Below are positions 21,950 through 32,869 of a stretch of 64,000 nt of DNA, in pieces (the first letter of the stretch is position 1; the number at the start of each line of letters is the position of its first letter). The position numbers and the translations under genes are program-made. The notes beneath the pieces were generated by a model. That model was given only the letters and a program-made list of their open reading frames with translations. It did no database searches and was not told where the DNA came from. The DNA is taken from assembly GCA_009363875.1 (NCBI GenBank), contig CM018688.1, positions 59,621,001-59,685,000 of the forward strand, read 5' to 3'. This stretch comes from Mikania micrantha (lineage: Eukaryota > Streptophyta > Magnoliopsida > Asterales > Asteraceae).

Positions 21950-24172
21950 TGTAACAACCCATTTTGGGGAATTATTATAAGTAAAGTGTAATTGGAGCAT
22001 AAGTTATGTTTTACTTTAATTGATGGGTGTTTCATAAGATTTAATTATCTTAAACATTATTTGATGGGTGTTTTTAAAGTATTTGTTAATTATAACTATA
22101 TGGTGGGTGATAACTAACTTAAATTAGTTAGTTATAACTAGTAAGAATTAACTAGTGATAGAGGGACCGAAGTTGTCAATAGCTTAAAGTTGTTTAATGG
22201 AGAGTTAAAGTGTTGACTTGGTCAAAATTACACACTTTATGTGTGTGTGGCTGGATACGTGAAAGAGAAGGGAGGAGGAGAAAAGCTCAACAACTTCAGT
22301 TTTTGATCAAATTGGTGCATGATCCATGGCTTGATCTTGAATGCAACTGAAGATTTGAGTTCTCCTTGCATCAAGCTACATTTAGGTATGAAATTTTGGG
22401 TGTTCTTGATGGGATTTTCGTGGGTTTCATTGGGGGTGTGAGTTTGATGGGTAAAACTCTCAAATTTGATGTTTTGAGAGTGTCAAATGTTGTTAATGAT
22501 GTTGATAATCATGTAGGAACAACTTTTAATTGTTTTCTTTCATGATTTACATGTTATGAAAATGGGGGAATTGGGGTTTTCATGGAGTTGATGAACATGG
22601 TGAGTAAAGTTAGTGTTTAAGGGTGGGGATTTGATGATTATCAATATATTGTTGTAGCTTGTGGTGAAAATGTTGAGATTGATCATTTTTTTAAACAAAA
22701 TAATGGAGTTATATGGATGTGTTAATGATGAATGATCATTAGCACATGAACTTGTGCATACATGGTGTTTGATGAAATGCCAAGTAGAGCATTTAACTTA
22801 AAATTTGTTTAAAACCAATGGTGAGATGTAGTATGTGGGTTTATAACATCAAAAAGGGTGAATTGTTATGATCAAGGGTCAATTGGAAGTAATTAAAGTT
22901 AAAATGGTGACATTTGGGTGAATGGGTGTATATTGACTAATTGTAGTCAAACTTTGTATTAAACCTATTAGTTGTGATAATAGGAATTGATAGTGAAGGT
23001 GCGAGTGGCACCAAACGACCCGGAAAGGAATTGGTTATAGAGGATAACGCGTTGAAACAAGGTAAGTCACCCTAATCTTTTACTTGTTGTGTGTAATGGT
23101 GTTATACATACATGAATGTTATAGTGAAAGATTTGACTTGTTGGGTGAATTGATGATTGTGAAATTGTTGTTTGGCAATAGTAGGCAATAGGTGTTATAT
23201 TGTTTAATTTATTGGTTATTTGGTGTAGACTTGACTATTATGATTAGGATTGGTGCCTAATTATATGTGTGATGAATGTATGATAAGTGTTCACAAGGTG
23301 TGTGAACCTTTAAATGAGTTTTACTCAATTTGGTGTTTTGAATCACAAGTGTTGTGATCATGACATTGGATTATTCACATGGTGTGTGAATGTCCTTTGT
23401 TGGGTGAAATCAAGTTAGTAAAACACAAGTGGTGTAGTTTACTTAACTTAAGAAATCTTGTGGAATAAGATTTCAATGGAGTTTTGGGTGCAAACGACCC
23501 GTTAGTAAATCGTGTGATATTATGACTATGATGGTTATAATTTGGTGAATTAAGGTGTATAATATGATTATATGGTGTTATATAATGTTTATGGAGGTAT
23601 TGGAATGGTCGTATTTGAGCGAAAGGGGTCAAGATGGCTTAAAACAGCAAAAATAGCCGTGCAGGTGGTGCCCGGCGTATCATACGCCAGGGGGGGCGTA
23701 TGATACGCCAGCCTCAGCTTCAACGCCCAAATTTTTCTGTGATACGCCTCCAAATACGCCAACCAATACGCCAGGGGCTGAATTTGACCAAAATTGACTT
23801 TTTGGGTCATGTAAGCTCGTGTGGGCGGGCATGGTGATCTTACTTAGTTCTAATTAACTAATGGTGACTTAATTATGGTGTTTTCAGGTGAACGGAAGGG
23901 TTGAATGCGGTCGTGATCGGATTGCCTTGCAAGGATTCGGATCAAACATGTTTGGGGTTTTTCTTTGTTGGTTTAAAACAAAGGTTTTTGTGAACAAATC
24001 TAATGTTGTTTTTGGTTGTTGAATGTTTAATTAACATCAATTATTTTGAAAAGTCCATTCAAGTGGGGTGTTTAAGGTGTTAATTACATTTGTCGGTTTG
24101 AAAAATCTGGGACCTATTTTGATTTGTCGTTTAAAAACACGTGTCATGTGTTGGTGGGTTTTGGGGCTTACA
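21950..24172 (+). repeat. B LTR, second copy (3' LTR)
   Basis: A 2223-bp LTR exactly 6620 bp downstream of the first copy, starting TGTAACAACCC and ending GGGGCTTACA. Five substitutions in 2223 bp (about 0.2 percent) indicate a young element or recent exchange between copies. It is followed by AATAGCCCC, which is A LTR sequence, so B had inserted in, or been joined to, an A LTR. Confidence 0.92.
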
Positions 24173-24280
24173 AATAGCCCCATGGGTAGTGGTTCGATTT
24201 AGTTCGAATCAAGGGTCAATTTGGGTTCAATTGAGTTCGGTTGGAAGAACAAGGGGAACCAGCCGAACTATCTTTAAAAT
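24173..24280 (+). repeat. Scrap of A LTR
   Basis: This 108-bp stretch matches 13034-13141 of the inverted A LTR with two small differences. It breaks off at CTTTAAAA and runs into pieces of the 5S-containing LTR. It shows that A LTR sequence existed on the right side of B. Confidence 0.85.
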
Positions 24281-24551
24281 AGCCTGCCTCTTATACCAAC
24301 AACGCGTTTTGGGGCTTACAAATAGCCCCTTGGTTCATATGTAATAACCCGCCTCTTATACCAACAACTCGTTTTGGGGCTTAATGGTAGTGGATGAGAG
24401 GAGAACTCCACAGTTAAGCGTGCTCAGGTGACAGCAATCCAGGATGGGTGACCCCCTGGGAAGTTTTCACCCGGGCGACCAAAAGCAAAGCCGTGAGCTA
24501 TAATTTGGCAAAGCGGACAATATTGCTGGTCAAACGAGGCAGGGTGTTACA
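24281..24551 (+). mobile_element. Cassandra-like TRIM LTR with 5S rRNA-derived segment
   Basis: The LTR at 24340-24551 starts TGTAATAACCCGCCTC and ends GAGGCAGGGTGTTACA, near-perfect inverted ends. A second partial start of the same LTR (CCTGCCTCTTATACCAAC) lies at about 24286-24339. The stretch 24401-24468 matches the 3' half of plant 5S rRNA, including box A-like AGTTAAGCGTGCTC and box C-like GGATGGGTGACC. 5S-bearing LTRs are the hallmark of Cassandra TRIM elements, which code for no protein and move with help from others. No second full LTR, PBS or PPT is seen, so this is a partial copy. Confidence 0.75.
24401..24468 (+). ncRNA. 5S rRNA-like segment (Pol III control region)
   Basis: The stretch is close to the plant 5S rRNA region from AGAACTCC through CCTGGGAAGT. 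Internal control boxes are largely kept; the 5' third and the 3' end of 5S are missing. It is part of the Cassandra-like LTR, not a ribosomal gene. Confidence 0.7.
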
Positions 24552-24556
24552 CTGTT
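24552..24556. repeat. Target-site duplication CTGTT, right copy
   Basis: This is the partner of 3876-3880. The copia RT frame of element C resumes here on the minus strand. Confidence 0.9.
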
Positions 24557-26425
24557 TAAACCCATACAAACTCTTTTTAAACTTGCAAACCATGTTTTCT
24601 TTCCTTGAAATCTGAAAAACCTCTGGCTGCACCATGTAGATATCTTCATCAAGATCACCATGAAGGAAACCTGTCTTAACAGCTAGCTGTTCTAGATGTA
24701 GGTTCTTTGAAGCAACAATGCTAAGAACAAGTCTGATAGTAGTCATCTTCATAACTGGAGAGAATATCTCATTATAATCAACCCTCTCCTTCTGTTGGAA
24801 ACCCTTAACCACCAATCTGAGCTTGTATCTTTTAGAATCATCACTTTCATCCTTGATCCTGTATACCCACTTGTTCTGAAATGCTTTCTTCCAAGATGGA
24901 AGTTTGGTCAAAACCCAAGTTCTGTTCTTTTCTAAAGACTTCATTTCTTCTTTCATTGCAATCTCCCACTGAAATGAATCTTTCACACTAAGAGCTTCAG
25001 TGTAACATTCAGGTTCTTCGTTTTCTGATAACAACGGAAAATTCGCAGACGGAGAATACTTGTCTGGTGGTGCTGTAACTCTGGTAGACCTTCTGACCCA
25101 ATGTTGAGTTTCGGGCAGTGGAACAGAAGAACCTGGAATCGCTATACTATGAACTGAGGAAGTCGTATCTTCTTCTTCCTTTGAGCTTTCACTACCATTT
25201 GACCCACTGCCATTTGACTCACTATCGTTTCCTGTGCTACCACTGACTAAATCATCATCAGTGTCAACTCCTGTGCTCCCAATGTCAAAAACAACTTCTG
25301 GAGTAACAGACTCTCCAGACTTGTCCAATGTTTCATCTTCAAACTCAACATAATCTTTTGGAATCACTGAGCTTTCTTTTCTGCCTTTGTATAATTCAGC
25401 TTCATTGAAAGTGAAATGATTGCATCTGATTACTTTTCTGCTTTCAAAATCCCAAAGCCTGTAACCCATGTTGTCTGACCCATAACCAGTAAAAGTGCAC
25501 TTCTTGGCTTTTGAGTCCAATTTATCCCTGTCAACATGTTTCAACTAAATGTAATCACTACAACCAAAGACTCGAAGGTTCTTGAGACTTACCTCCTTTT
25601 CTTGCCATTCTTCCTCTCATATTTTGAAACCAAAGGAATTGAAGGCCCATGGTTGATCAAATAAGTAGCAATATTAACTGCATCATCCCAAAACGTCTTA
25701 GGAAGCCCTGCACTTAACCTCATGCTCCTAGCTCTTTCATTTAAAGTCCTGTTCATTCTTTCTGCAACCCCATTCTGCTGCGGTGTTTCTGGAACAGTCT
25801 TTATCATCTTGATCCCGTGATCAGCACAATAGTTAGTGAATTCAGTGCTAACATACTCGCCTCCATTGTCAGACTTGAGACATTTTACCTTCAAAATAGT
25901 TTCCAATTCAACAGCAGTTTTCCATTTCTTAAAAGTAACAAAAACATAATATTTGTGTTTAAGAAAGTAAACCCATACCTTTCGTGTCAAATCATCAATA
26001 AAGGTGACATAGTAATTTGATCATGCAAGAGAAGAAACTGATGTAGGTCCATAAACATCGTATGGACAAGCTCAAACTTTTGGGACTTTGGAGTCTTCCC
26101 TGCTTTCACAAACGAAACCCTTTTCTGTTTACCGAGTACGCAAGATTCACAAAACCCTGTTTCCACTGTCTTCAGATCTGGAAACTTTCCCTTAGCAGCT
26201 AACATCTTTATTCCCTTGACACTCATGTGTCCGAGTAGTTTGTGCCACAAATCAGAAGGAGTCGGACATGGTGTGACAAAATTCACACCATCTGCATGTA
26301 CATCAGCCATGTATAAAGTACCTCTTTTAATACCCTTAGCAATCACCAGATTGCCCTTCTTGATTTTCCATTGACCTCCACCAAAACTGACACCATAACC
26401 CACATCATCTAATTGTCACTACCAG
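24557..26425 (-). pseudogene. copia element C: pre-integrase, integrase and RT N-terminal half
   Basis: Frame 26403-25987 has the zinc-binding pre-integrase region (WHKLLGHMSVKGIKMLA, CESCVLGKQKRVSF). Frame 25990-25589 is the integrase core with LKSDNGGEY and NGVAERMNRT. Frame 25544-24557 runs through the acidic Ser-rich linker into RT (NKWVYRIKDESDDSKRYKLRLVVKGFQQKERVDYNEIFSPV, SLYGFKQ). Frame changes occur near 25590 and 25990. The RT continues at 3875 beyond the nested block. Gag, PBS and 5' LTR are missing; the match ends near 26425. Confidence 0.9.
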
Positions 26426-26630
26426 CGGAGGTTGTCCTATTTGTGAAAAAAAAATTTTGATCGCCCCTTATAACCCATTTTTTTAATAACAAACCCTATT
26501 GTTTAAAAAATTTTCTTCTTTGATCACTGTGGTGGCAATAAAAGTACTTTATTTAATTCATGCTTAATTTAAAATAACAAATAACAAAAAATAGCATTAT
26601 AAATGATGGCTTAATTGAAAAACTTAATCG
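26426..26630. other. Unassigned AT-rich junction
   Basis: About 200 bp between the broken end of copia C and the broken end of the H LTR, with poly-A and poly-T runs. I see no coding or terminal-repeat features. Confidence 0.5.
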
Positions 26631-29318
26631 ACTGAAAGGGCGCGACTCTACTGATCTGGTTGCATACGTACATCCAATAATTTGGATAAAATAGTTTTGT
26701 AAAATTAGAGTTGCGGAAGTAAAGTATAAGTTATCAAACAGTTTTGTGTAATTAGCGGAAGCGTTGTTAAACAGTTTGCAAAAAAACATAACTTTAAAGT
26801 TTGCGGAAGCGGTTTAAGTCATAATCATTACATAACAAATCAAATGATTACATGTTCTCAAAATATCCTAAGACACTAAAGCTGATGCATGGGACTCCAT
26901 CCTAGCATCCTATACTCGTGTGCGTGCCTTCGTTACCTGAGAAAACATGCGAGTAAAAGGGTCAACACAATGGTTGGTGAAAGCACATGTTTTTCATAAG
27001 CAGTAACCATTCAATGTTTAAAGTAAGAGTTTGTAATTTACATATCATTACAATGCAGTATCGATTGATAGCTAGTCAATACAGTTATATTATATGCGGG
27101 TTCGTACTGAAGCTGACAGTGGTGGCTCTCGCCATGTCCAACACAAAAAATGGCAAAGTGTTGGTCAATATTGCACCCATTTCGACCTACAGTCGGGTTG
27201 GCCTCCCGGGCGCGAACGGTGGGGCTTGTCAGGCCCAAATAGTACTATTCAAGATTGCCACGCTAGGCGCTACGCGCTACTAACGGTCCGTGGAGTATTC
27301 CGAGGACTTTTAGTTGTGATGTGGTCCACACATACACATATAGTGATAAAGCATGTCCATACGTAATAAAAAGAGCTGTTGTTCAAAAACAGTTGTAATG
27401 CAGTGTTTTCTCCCCCAAAGGTTAGAAAAGTAAAAAGGGGCCGTGAACTCACCAGATAGTGCAGTTTCCAGTTTATATGTGTTCGCTACCTGCGAGTGCT
27501 AGTAGTCCTGCTAGTAAGCACCTATAACCATATAGGTGTGAGTATGTGTTTTGTGGTGAGTTGTATCCCATACAGCTCCAAGTGTCGGTGTGCTCAACCG
27601 AGTGTGTGTGTGTTGACTCTATGAATTGTTGGTGATACGTTTGTTGTTTTAAGTTTTCTTAATGCAGGTAAGATACCGAAATGCATCCTATGACTCAACT
27701 CATAAAGCTTTCACGAAATCAAGTTTTGAAAATCGTAATGTTTCCGTATCGGAGAAAGTTTCCATATAGAGAAAGTTTCCATTTTTGAAAAGTATAGTTA
27801 TGAAATCTCATTTCATAAAAATCAATACTCTAGTGTGTTTGTAGAACACATGTAAATACTTAAAATAAGTCGTTTGTGCATAAATTACCATTTATGCCAC
27901 TTTGCCAAACAAAGTTTCCTAAAATAGAGAGTACTTGTTTAAAAGATCGTTTTCACAAATTAAGGTTTCCAATCATCTCAAAAATCAATTCTAAACATGT
28001 TTCAACTATCAAAGTTCATCAAAACATTCGTAAACATCAAAAGCGCTCTTTTGATTTACAAAAGTTTCCTCATTTAGTAAGTTTTTACAACACCGTGATT
28101 TTGACAAAATCAAATACCCAAATGTGTTTCCAAACACTCCAATATACATTTAACAACATCTAGACATGTCTAAAATGTCTAGATCATCACAAATCTGTGA
28201 CTTGCCACATAAAAGTTTCCTTTTATTACAAGTTACCTAAATCGTCATCAAATCGATCAATAACCCAACTAAACTCAAATCAAATCAATCTTATGCTAAA
28301 ATCAGTAGATCTAAATCTAATAATACATCAAATCACCAACAAAATCGTGCTGAATAGCCACATGGAGTTGCATGTGGGTGGATGTTCATACACGTGGAAG
28401 CATTGCATGTTCGATCTAACACTAGATAAACTCGTAAAACTACCTTAGATGCGTAGATTCGTGCTAGAACAGATCCTGGAACTCAAATGGAGGCTGATGA
28501 TGGGATCTTCACTTGTGGATGGTTCCAAGGACTCCTTTTAAGGTTCAATGGCTTCAAGATGCTCCAAGATGGTCCCAATGATGATTCCAGAGGTTTGGTG
28601 GCTTGCTTCAGTGAGCTTTTGGTCGAGAATAGGTGAGGGAGTTCGAAGAAAACGAAGAGAAACCTGATGGGAAATGAATGGAGTTGGTTTTTATGAAAAT
28701 TTTAATCTGCATGGCCTTCGTGTACCGCCGAGGCCGGTCAAGAGGGTCGTCGCGTACCGCTGAGAAATTCGGGAGTCTCGACTCTCGGATTGCTTCGCGT
28801 ACCGCCGAACTCTTCACCAAGGGACCTTCGCATACCGCGATGGGTCCATTTTCTTGTTCTTCAATTTCGATGATTCGATTTCGCTCGTACTTGATTCCCA
28901 ACGTTAATCCTAAACATCTAATGCATGTTTAGCACATAATCATATAATAGCACATAAGTTTGATTGATCACCAACGTTCGTGAGACTCGTGTACGTGTTT
29001 TGATAATGCCCCAAATTATCTTTGATAGTTTGTGTTCGTTGCTACGATCCGTCCACATGCTTGATTAACCATAATCAACACGTATTGCATAATTCAATAA
29101 TTCCCCGAATTATTCTTTTGTGTTGTGTTGTGTTTGCCACACTTGGTTTCGAAAACCAATGTGCAATGTACGATTCGATAGTTCCTCGAACTATCGTTTC
29201 GTAGTTGATTGTGTTTGACTCATCTAATTAAACGAAATTAAATGAAGTGCAACAAGTATGAATGTGAAATGTAAAGAATGTAAGAGTCGCAATTTACCTG
29301 AAATTGTAGGGTGTCACA
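26631..29318 (-). repeat. 3' LTR of gypsy element H
   Basis: On the minus strand it starts TGTGACACCCTAC (29318). It aligns with 34349-37115 over its length, with a rough few percent divergence, a deletion of about 60 bp near 26650, and loss of about 30 bp at its outer end. It holds four copies of a TTCGCGTACCGC-like motif at 28717-28845. No TSD partner for CGTAG (37116-37120) is found at the broken end. Confidence 0.85.
28717..28845. repeat. GC-rich CGTACCGC motif cluster in H LTR
   Basis: Four related words: TTCGTGTACCGCCGA, TCGCGTACCGCTGA, TTCGCGTACCGCCGAA and TTCGCATACCGCGA, plus AGTCTCGACTCTCGG. The same cluster is at about 36517-36645 in the other H LTR. It stands out from the AT-rich surroundings. 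Confidence 0.7.
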
Positions 29319-29460
29319 TCATCCCCTTGTTGAAAGAAATTTCGTCCCGAAATTTGGTTGTTGTTGGTAGTGTTTGAGTAGCAAAAATGTTTGAGAAACA
29401 AAAATTTTCCGGTTGTCACATCATCTCTTTGTTGAAAGAAAATTTCGTCCCGAAATTTGT
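29319..29460 (-). other. H PPT region, duplicated
   Basis: Two modules of the form TCACATCATC-CCTTGTTGAAAG-AAATTTCGTCCCGAAATTT (plus strand) lie about 100 bp apart, at 29312-29355 and 29416-29458. Each includes the LTR-terminal TGTCACA and a PPT on the minus strand. The inner one abuts the end of the polyprotein. Confidence 0.75.
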
Positions 29461-30900
29461 TTGTTTTTGTTGGTGTTCGACGCTTTATGTTTGAAGAGAT
29501 GGGGATATTTGCGCATCATCTGATCTTCACGTTCCCACGTGAATTCAGGTCCGCGTTTCAAGTTGCATCGGACTCTGAACGATCGGAATCCGACTTCGCT
29601 TGAGTTGTTTGACCTCTGGTCCATGATTTCTACCGGTTCTTCAATGAATCGTAGTTGTTCATCCACCTGGATCTCATCCAGTGGAATCACAAGTGTTTCG
29701 TCAGATAGACACTTTTTCAAGTTTGAGACGTGAAACACGTTGTGAACTCCGTCAAGTTCGGCTGGTAAGTTGAGTTGGTATGCCACTGGACCAATCCTCT
29801 TCAGGATTTCAAAAGGTCCAATGTACCGTGGGTTCAGTTTGCCTCGTTTACCAAAACGAATAACTCCTTTCCATGGCAAAACTTTCAGAAGAACTTTATC
29901 TCCTACATGAAATTCCAAAGGTTTCCGCCGTTTGTCGGCACAGCTCTTTTGACGATCGCAAGCTGCTGCCATGCGGTTTCTGATTTGCACGATTTTCTCT
30001 GTTGTTTCATGCACAAGTTCCGGGCCAGTGGGTTGACTGTCGCCCACTTCCGCCCAACAAATGGGTGATCAGCATTTCCTGCCATAGAATGCCTCAAAAG
30101 GCGCTGCCTTAATGCTCGTATGATAGCTGTTGTTGTAGAAAATTCCACCAATGGTAAGTGAGTTTCCCAGCTGTTGCCGAAGGCTACTACTCACGCTCGT
30201 AGCATATCTTCAAGGGTTTGTATCGTACGTTCGCTCTGGCCATCAGTTTGTGGATGGTATGCTGTACTTATATCCAACCGCGTACCAAACGACTTTTGCA
30301 ATGATTTCCAGAAGTTAGAAGTGAATCTGGCGTCCCGAACAAAATGATGGATATTGGCACTCCATGACGCGAGACTACTTCCTTAACGTAGATTCGATCC
30401 AATCTTTCCATCTTGTCATTTTCCTTGATCGCAAGGAAATGTTCTGACTTAGTCAGTCAGTCCACAATTACCCAGATAGTGTCACATGCACTAGGAGTAC
30501 GAGGTGGTTTGGTAATGAAATCCATGGATATTTGTTTTCACTTCCACATGGGGATGTCAGGTTCTGTGAGTAATCCCGATGGTTTTTGGTACTCAACCTT
30601 GACTTTGGCACAAGTCAAGCATTTGCTCACATAGATGGCGATGTCTACTTTCATGTGTGGCCACCAGTAGAGTATCTTCAGATCATGATACATCTTATCA
30701 GATATAGGGTGAATGGAATACCGAGATTTGTGAGCATCGTCCATCACAAGGTCTTGTAATTTTCCGTGACGTGGAACCCAGAAGCGTTCCATGAAATAAT
30801 GTAAGCCATCGGCTTTTACCTCAACTTGTTGCTCCATTCCCCTCAGTGATTCAGCCGTTAGGTTTTCTGCTTTAAGTGCCTCCACCTGGGCAATACGCAT
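29421..30900 (-). pseudogene. gypsy H integrase and chromodomain-like tail
   Basis: Frame 30900-30538 has the integrase N-terminus (HKSRYSIHPISDKMYHDLKILYWWPHM, CLTCAKVKVEYQKPSGLL). The core between 30537 and 30048 is readable only across frames, with several stops. Frame 30047-29421 gives PTGPELVHETTEKIVQIRNRMAAACDRQKSCADKRRKPLEF, GPFEILKRIGPVAYQLNLPAELDGVHNVFHVSNLKKCL, then IQVDEQLRFIEEPVEIMD and GPEFTWEREDQMMRKYPHLF. It is closely related to the same region of A, so the two belong to sister families of the Tekay/Del-like chromovirus group. Confidence 0.88.
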
Positions 30901-30903
30901 TTG

Positions 30904-32176
30904 CTAAGGGAGATTGGGATGGATAGTGAGTTGTAAAGCTCGTACCCTCTTGGGTTTTGAGGTATTCTTCCGACTTAGGGCATCGGCCACAACGTTGGCC
31001 TTCCCCGGGTAATACTTGATAGCACACTCGTAGTCATTTAGGAGTTCGAGCCAGCGACGTTGTCGCATGTTCAGTTCCTTCTGCTCGAATATGTGTTGGA
31101 GACTCTTGTGATCAGTGTATATGGTACACTTTGTACCATACAGGTAGTGTCTCCAGATCTTGAGTGTGAATACCACGGCTCCAAGTTCCAAGTCGTGGGT
31201 GGTGTAGTTTTTCTCGTGGACTTTTAGTTGTCGAGAGGCATTTGCGATCACCTTCTCTCGCTGCATCAGCACACAGCCGAGTCGTTGTATCGAGGCATCG
31301 CAATATACTACGAAGTCGTCTGTTCCATCAGGAAGAGATAAGATAGGTGCACTACAGAGCTTCTGTTTGAGAAGTTGGAATGCAACTTCTTGTTTGTCAG
31401 TCCAGAGATATTTCTTGTCCTTATGAGTTAAAGCCGTGAGTGGTTGGGCTATCTTAGAAAATCCTTCAATAAATCGTCGATAATAGCCTGCCAATCCTAG
31501 GAATTGTCGCACCTCAGTTGGGGTCTTTGGTGCATCCCAGTTCTTGATTGCCTCTATCTTAGATTTATCCACATGAATCCTTGTTCATTCACAACATGAC
31601 CTAAGAATTGGACTTCTCGAATCCAGAAGTCGCACTTTGAGTGTTTAGCGTATAGCTTTTCTTGTCGCAACAATTCAAGATCCAATTGAAGATGCTCTTT
31701 GTGTTCCTCCTGGGTTTTGGAGTAGATGAGAATATCGTCTATAAAGACAATGGTAAACTTATCTAGGTAAGGTTTACACACTCTATTCATGAGATCCATG
31801 AATACTGCGGGTGCGTTTGTGAGACCAAACGGCATGCCCGGAAACTCGTAATGTCCATAACGTGTGCGAAAAGCAGTCTTTGGGATATCTTCCTCTTGAA
31901 TCCTTAGCTGGTGGTATCCAGATCGCAGATCGATCTTAGAGTAGTAACTTGACCCTTGCAGTTGATCGAACAGATCGTCGATGTGAGGTAAGGGGTAACG
32001 GTTCTTGATTGTTACTTTTTTAGCTCACGGTAGTCAATGCACATCTTAAATGTGCCATCCTTCTTCTTCAAGAACAGTACTGGAGCTCCCCAAGGTGAGA
32101 AGCTTGGTCTAATAAAAACCTTATCCAGCAACTCTTGCAGTTGATTGGACAGTTCCTGCATCTCCGAAGGTGCAAG
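30904..32176 (-). pseudogene. gypsy H reverse transcriptase and RNase H
   Basis: The RT start (SPWGAPVLFLKKKDGTF, CIDYREL) lies at 32170-31990, with stops. Frame 31835-31554 has MPFGLTNAPAVFMDLMNRV and the intact VFIDDILIYS motif. Frame 31572-30904 covers FLGLAGYYRRFIEGF and RNase H with YCDASIQRLGCVLMQ, LELGAVVFTLKIWRHYL and YTDHKSLQHIF. A frameshift near 31560 joins them. Confidence 0.88.
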
Positions 32177-32869
32177 TCAATAAGGTGCTCGTGCGATAGG
32201 TTCTGCTCCCGGTGCAAGGTCTATACGGAACTCCACTTGTCGAGGTGGTGGTAGCCCTAGTAGATCCTCAGGGAATACGTCGGGATAGTCGCATACGACT
32301 GGGATGTTTTTTATTCTCTTCTCCTCTTCAGTCTTGTTGGTGATAAGCGCCAGAATGGCTGTGTATCCCTTTCGTAAGCATTTGTGAGCTTTCATGCACG
32401 AGATGATGCTTAGAGGAGTGTCGCTCCTCTCACCTTTGATATCTAAGGTTTCTCCACCAGGGAGAGGTATGCGCACAATCTTGTCGTGGCAAATGATTTC
32501 GGCTTGGTTTTCAGACAACCAATCCATGCCCACTACGACATCAAAACTGCCTAGTGTAACTGACATGAGGTCAATCTTATACTTACGGACTGCTAGCTTT
32601 AAAGTGCATTCTTTCAGAATGTGCTTAGTCACAATTAATTTACCATCAGCTAGCTCTAATATGTACTCAACTTCTAAGGGCGTTGGGGTTATAGCAAGTA
32701 TCTCGCTAAAATCCTTGGATATAAAACTTTTCTCAGCTCCAGTATCAAACAACACAGATGCATAATTATCTTTTAAGAGATACGTACCAGTTTTAAGGTT
32801 GGGATCCCTTCTGGCCTCCTTTGCTCCGATCACGAAGGCTCGTCCCTTCGGACCGTTGTTGTTCTTCAA
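32177..32869 (-). pseudogene. gypsy H protease region
   Basis: An open stretch of 230 codons: GRAFVIGAKEARRDPNLKTGTYLLKDNYASVLFDTGAEKSFISK carries the retropepsin-like DTG active site, then IGMDWL-type VVGMDWLSENQAEIICHDK and FPEDLLGLPPPRQVEFRIDLAPGAEPIARAPY leading into RT. It is intact over this domain and matches A and D. Confidence 0.88.

Larger units (their letters stand above)
3881..24551. mobile_element. 20.7-kb composite retrotransposon block inside copia C
   Basis: The block begins with TG and ends with CA between CTGTT duplications. In order it holds: A 3' LTR (3881-6804, minus), A polyprotein (7384-11498, minus), an inverted A LTR (11499-14050, plus), B tail (14046-15329), B LTR (15330-17552), B internal region, a second B tail (20666-21949), a second B LTR (21950-24172), a 108-bp A LTR scrap, and a 5S-containing LTR ending at 24551. 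The left end is the terminus of a gypsy LTR; the right end is the terminus of an unrelated Cassandra-like LTR. Whether it arrived as one chimeric cDNA or by serial rearrangement cannot be decided here. Confidence 0.8.

Noticed and set aside
24401..24468. Functional 5S rRNA gene
   Set aside because: Only part of 5S is present and it is embedded between LTR ends; it fits a Cassandra-type LTR.
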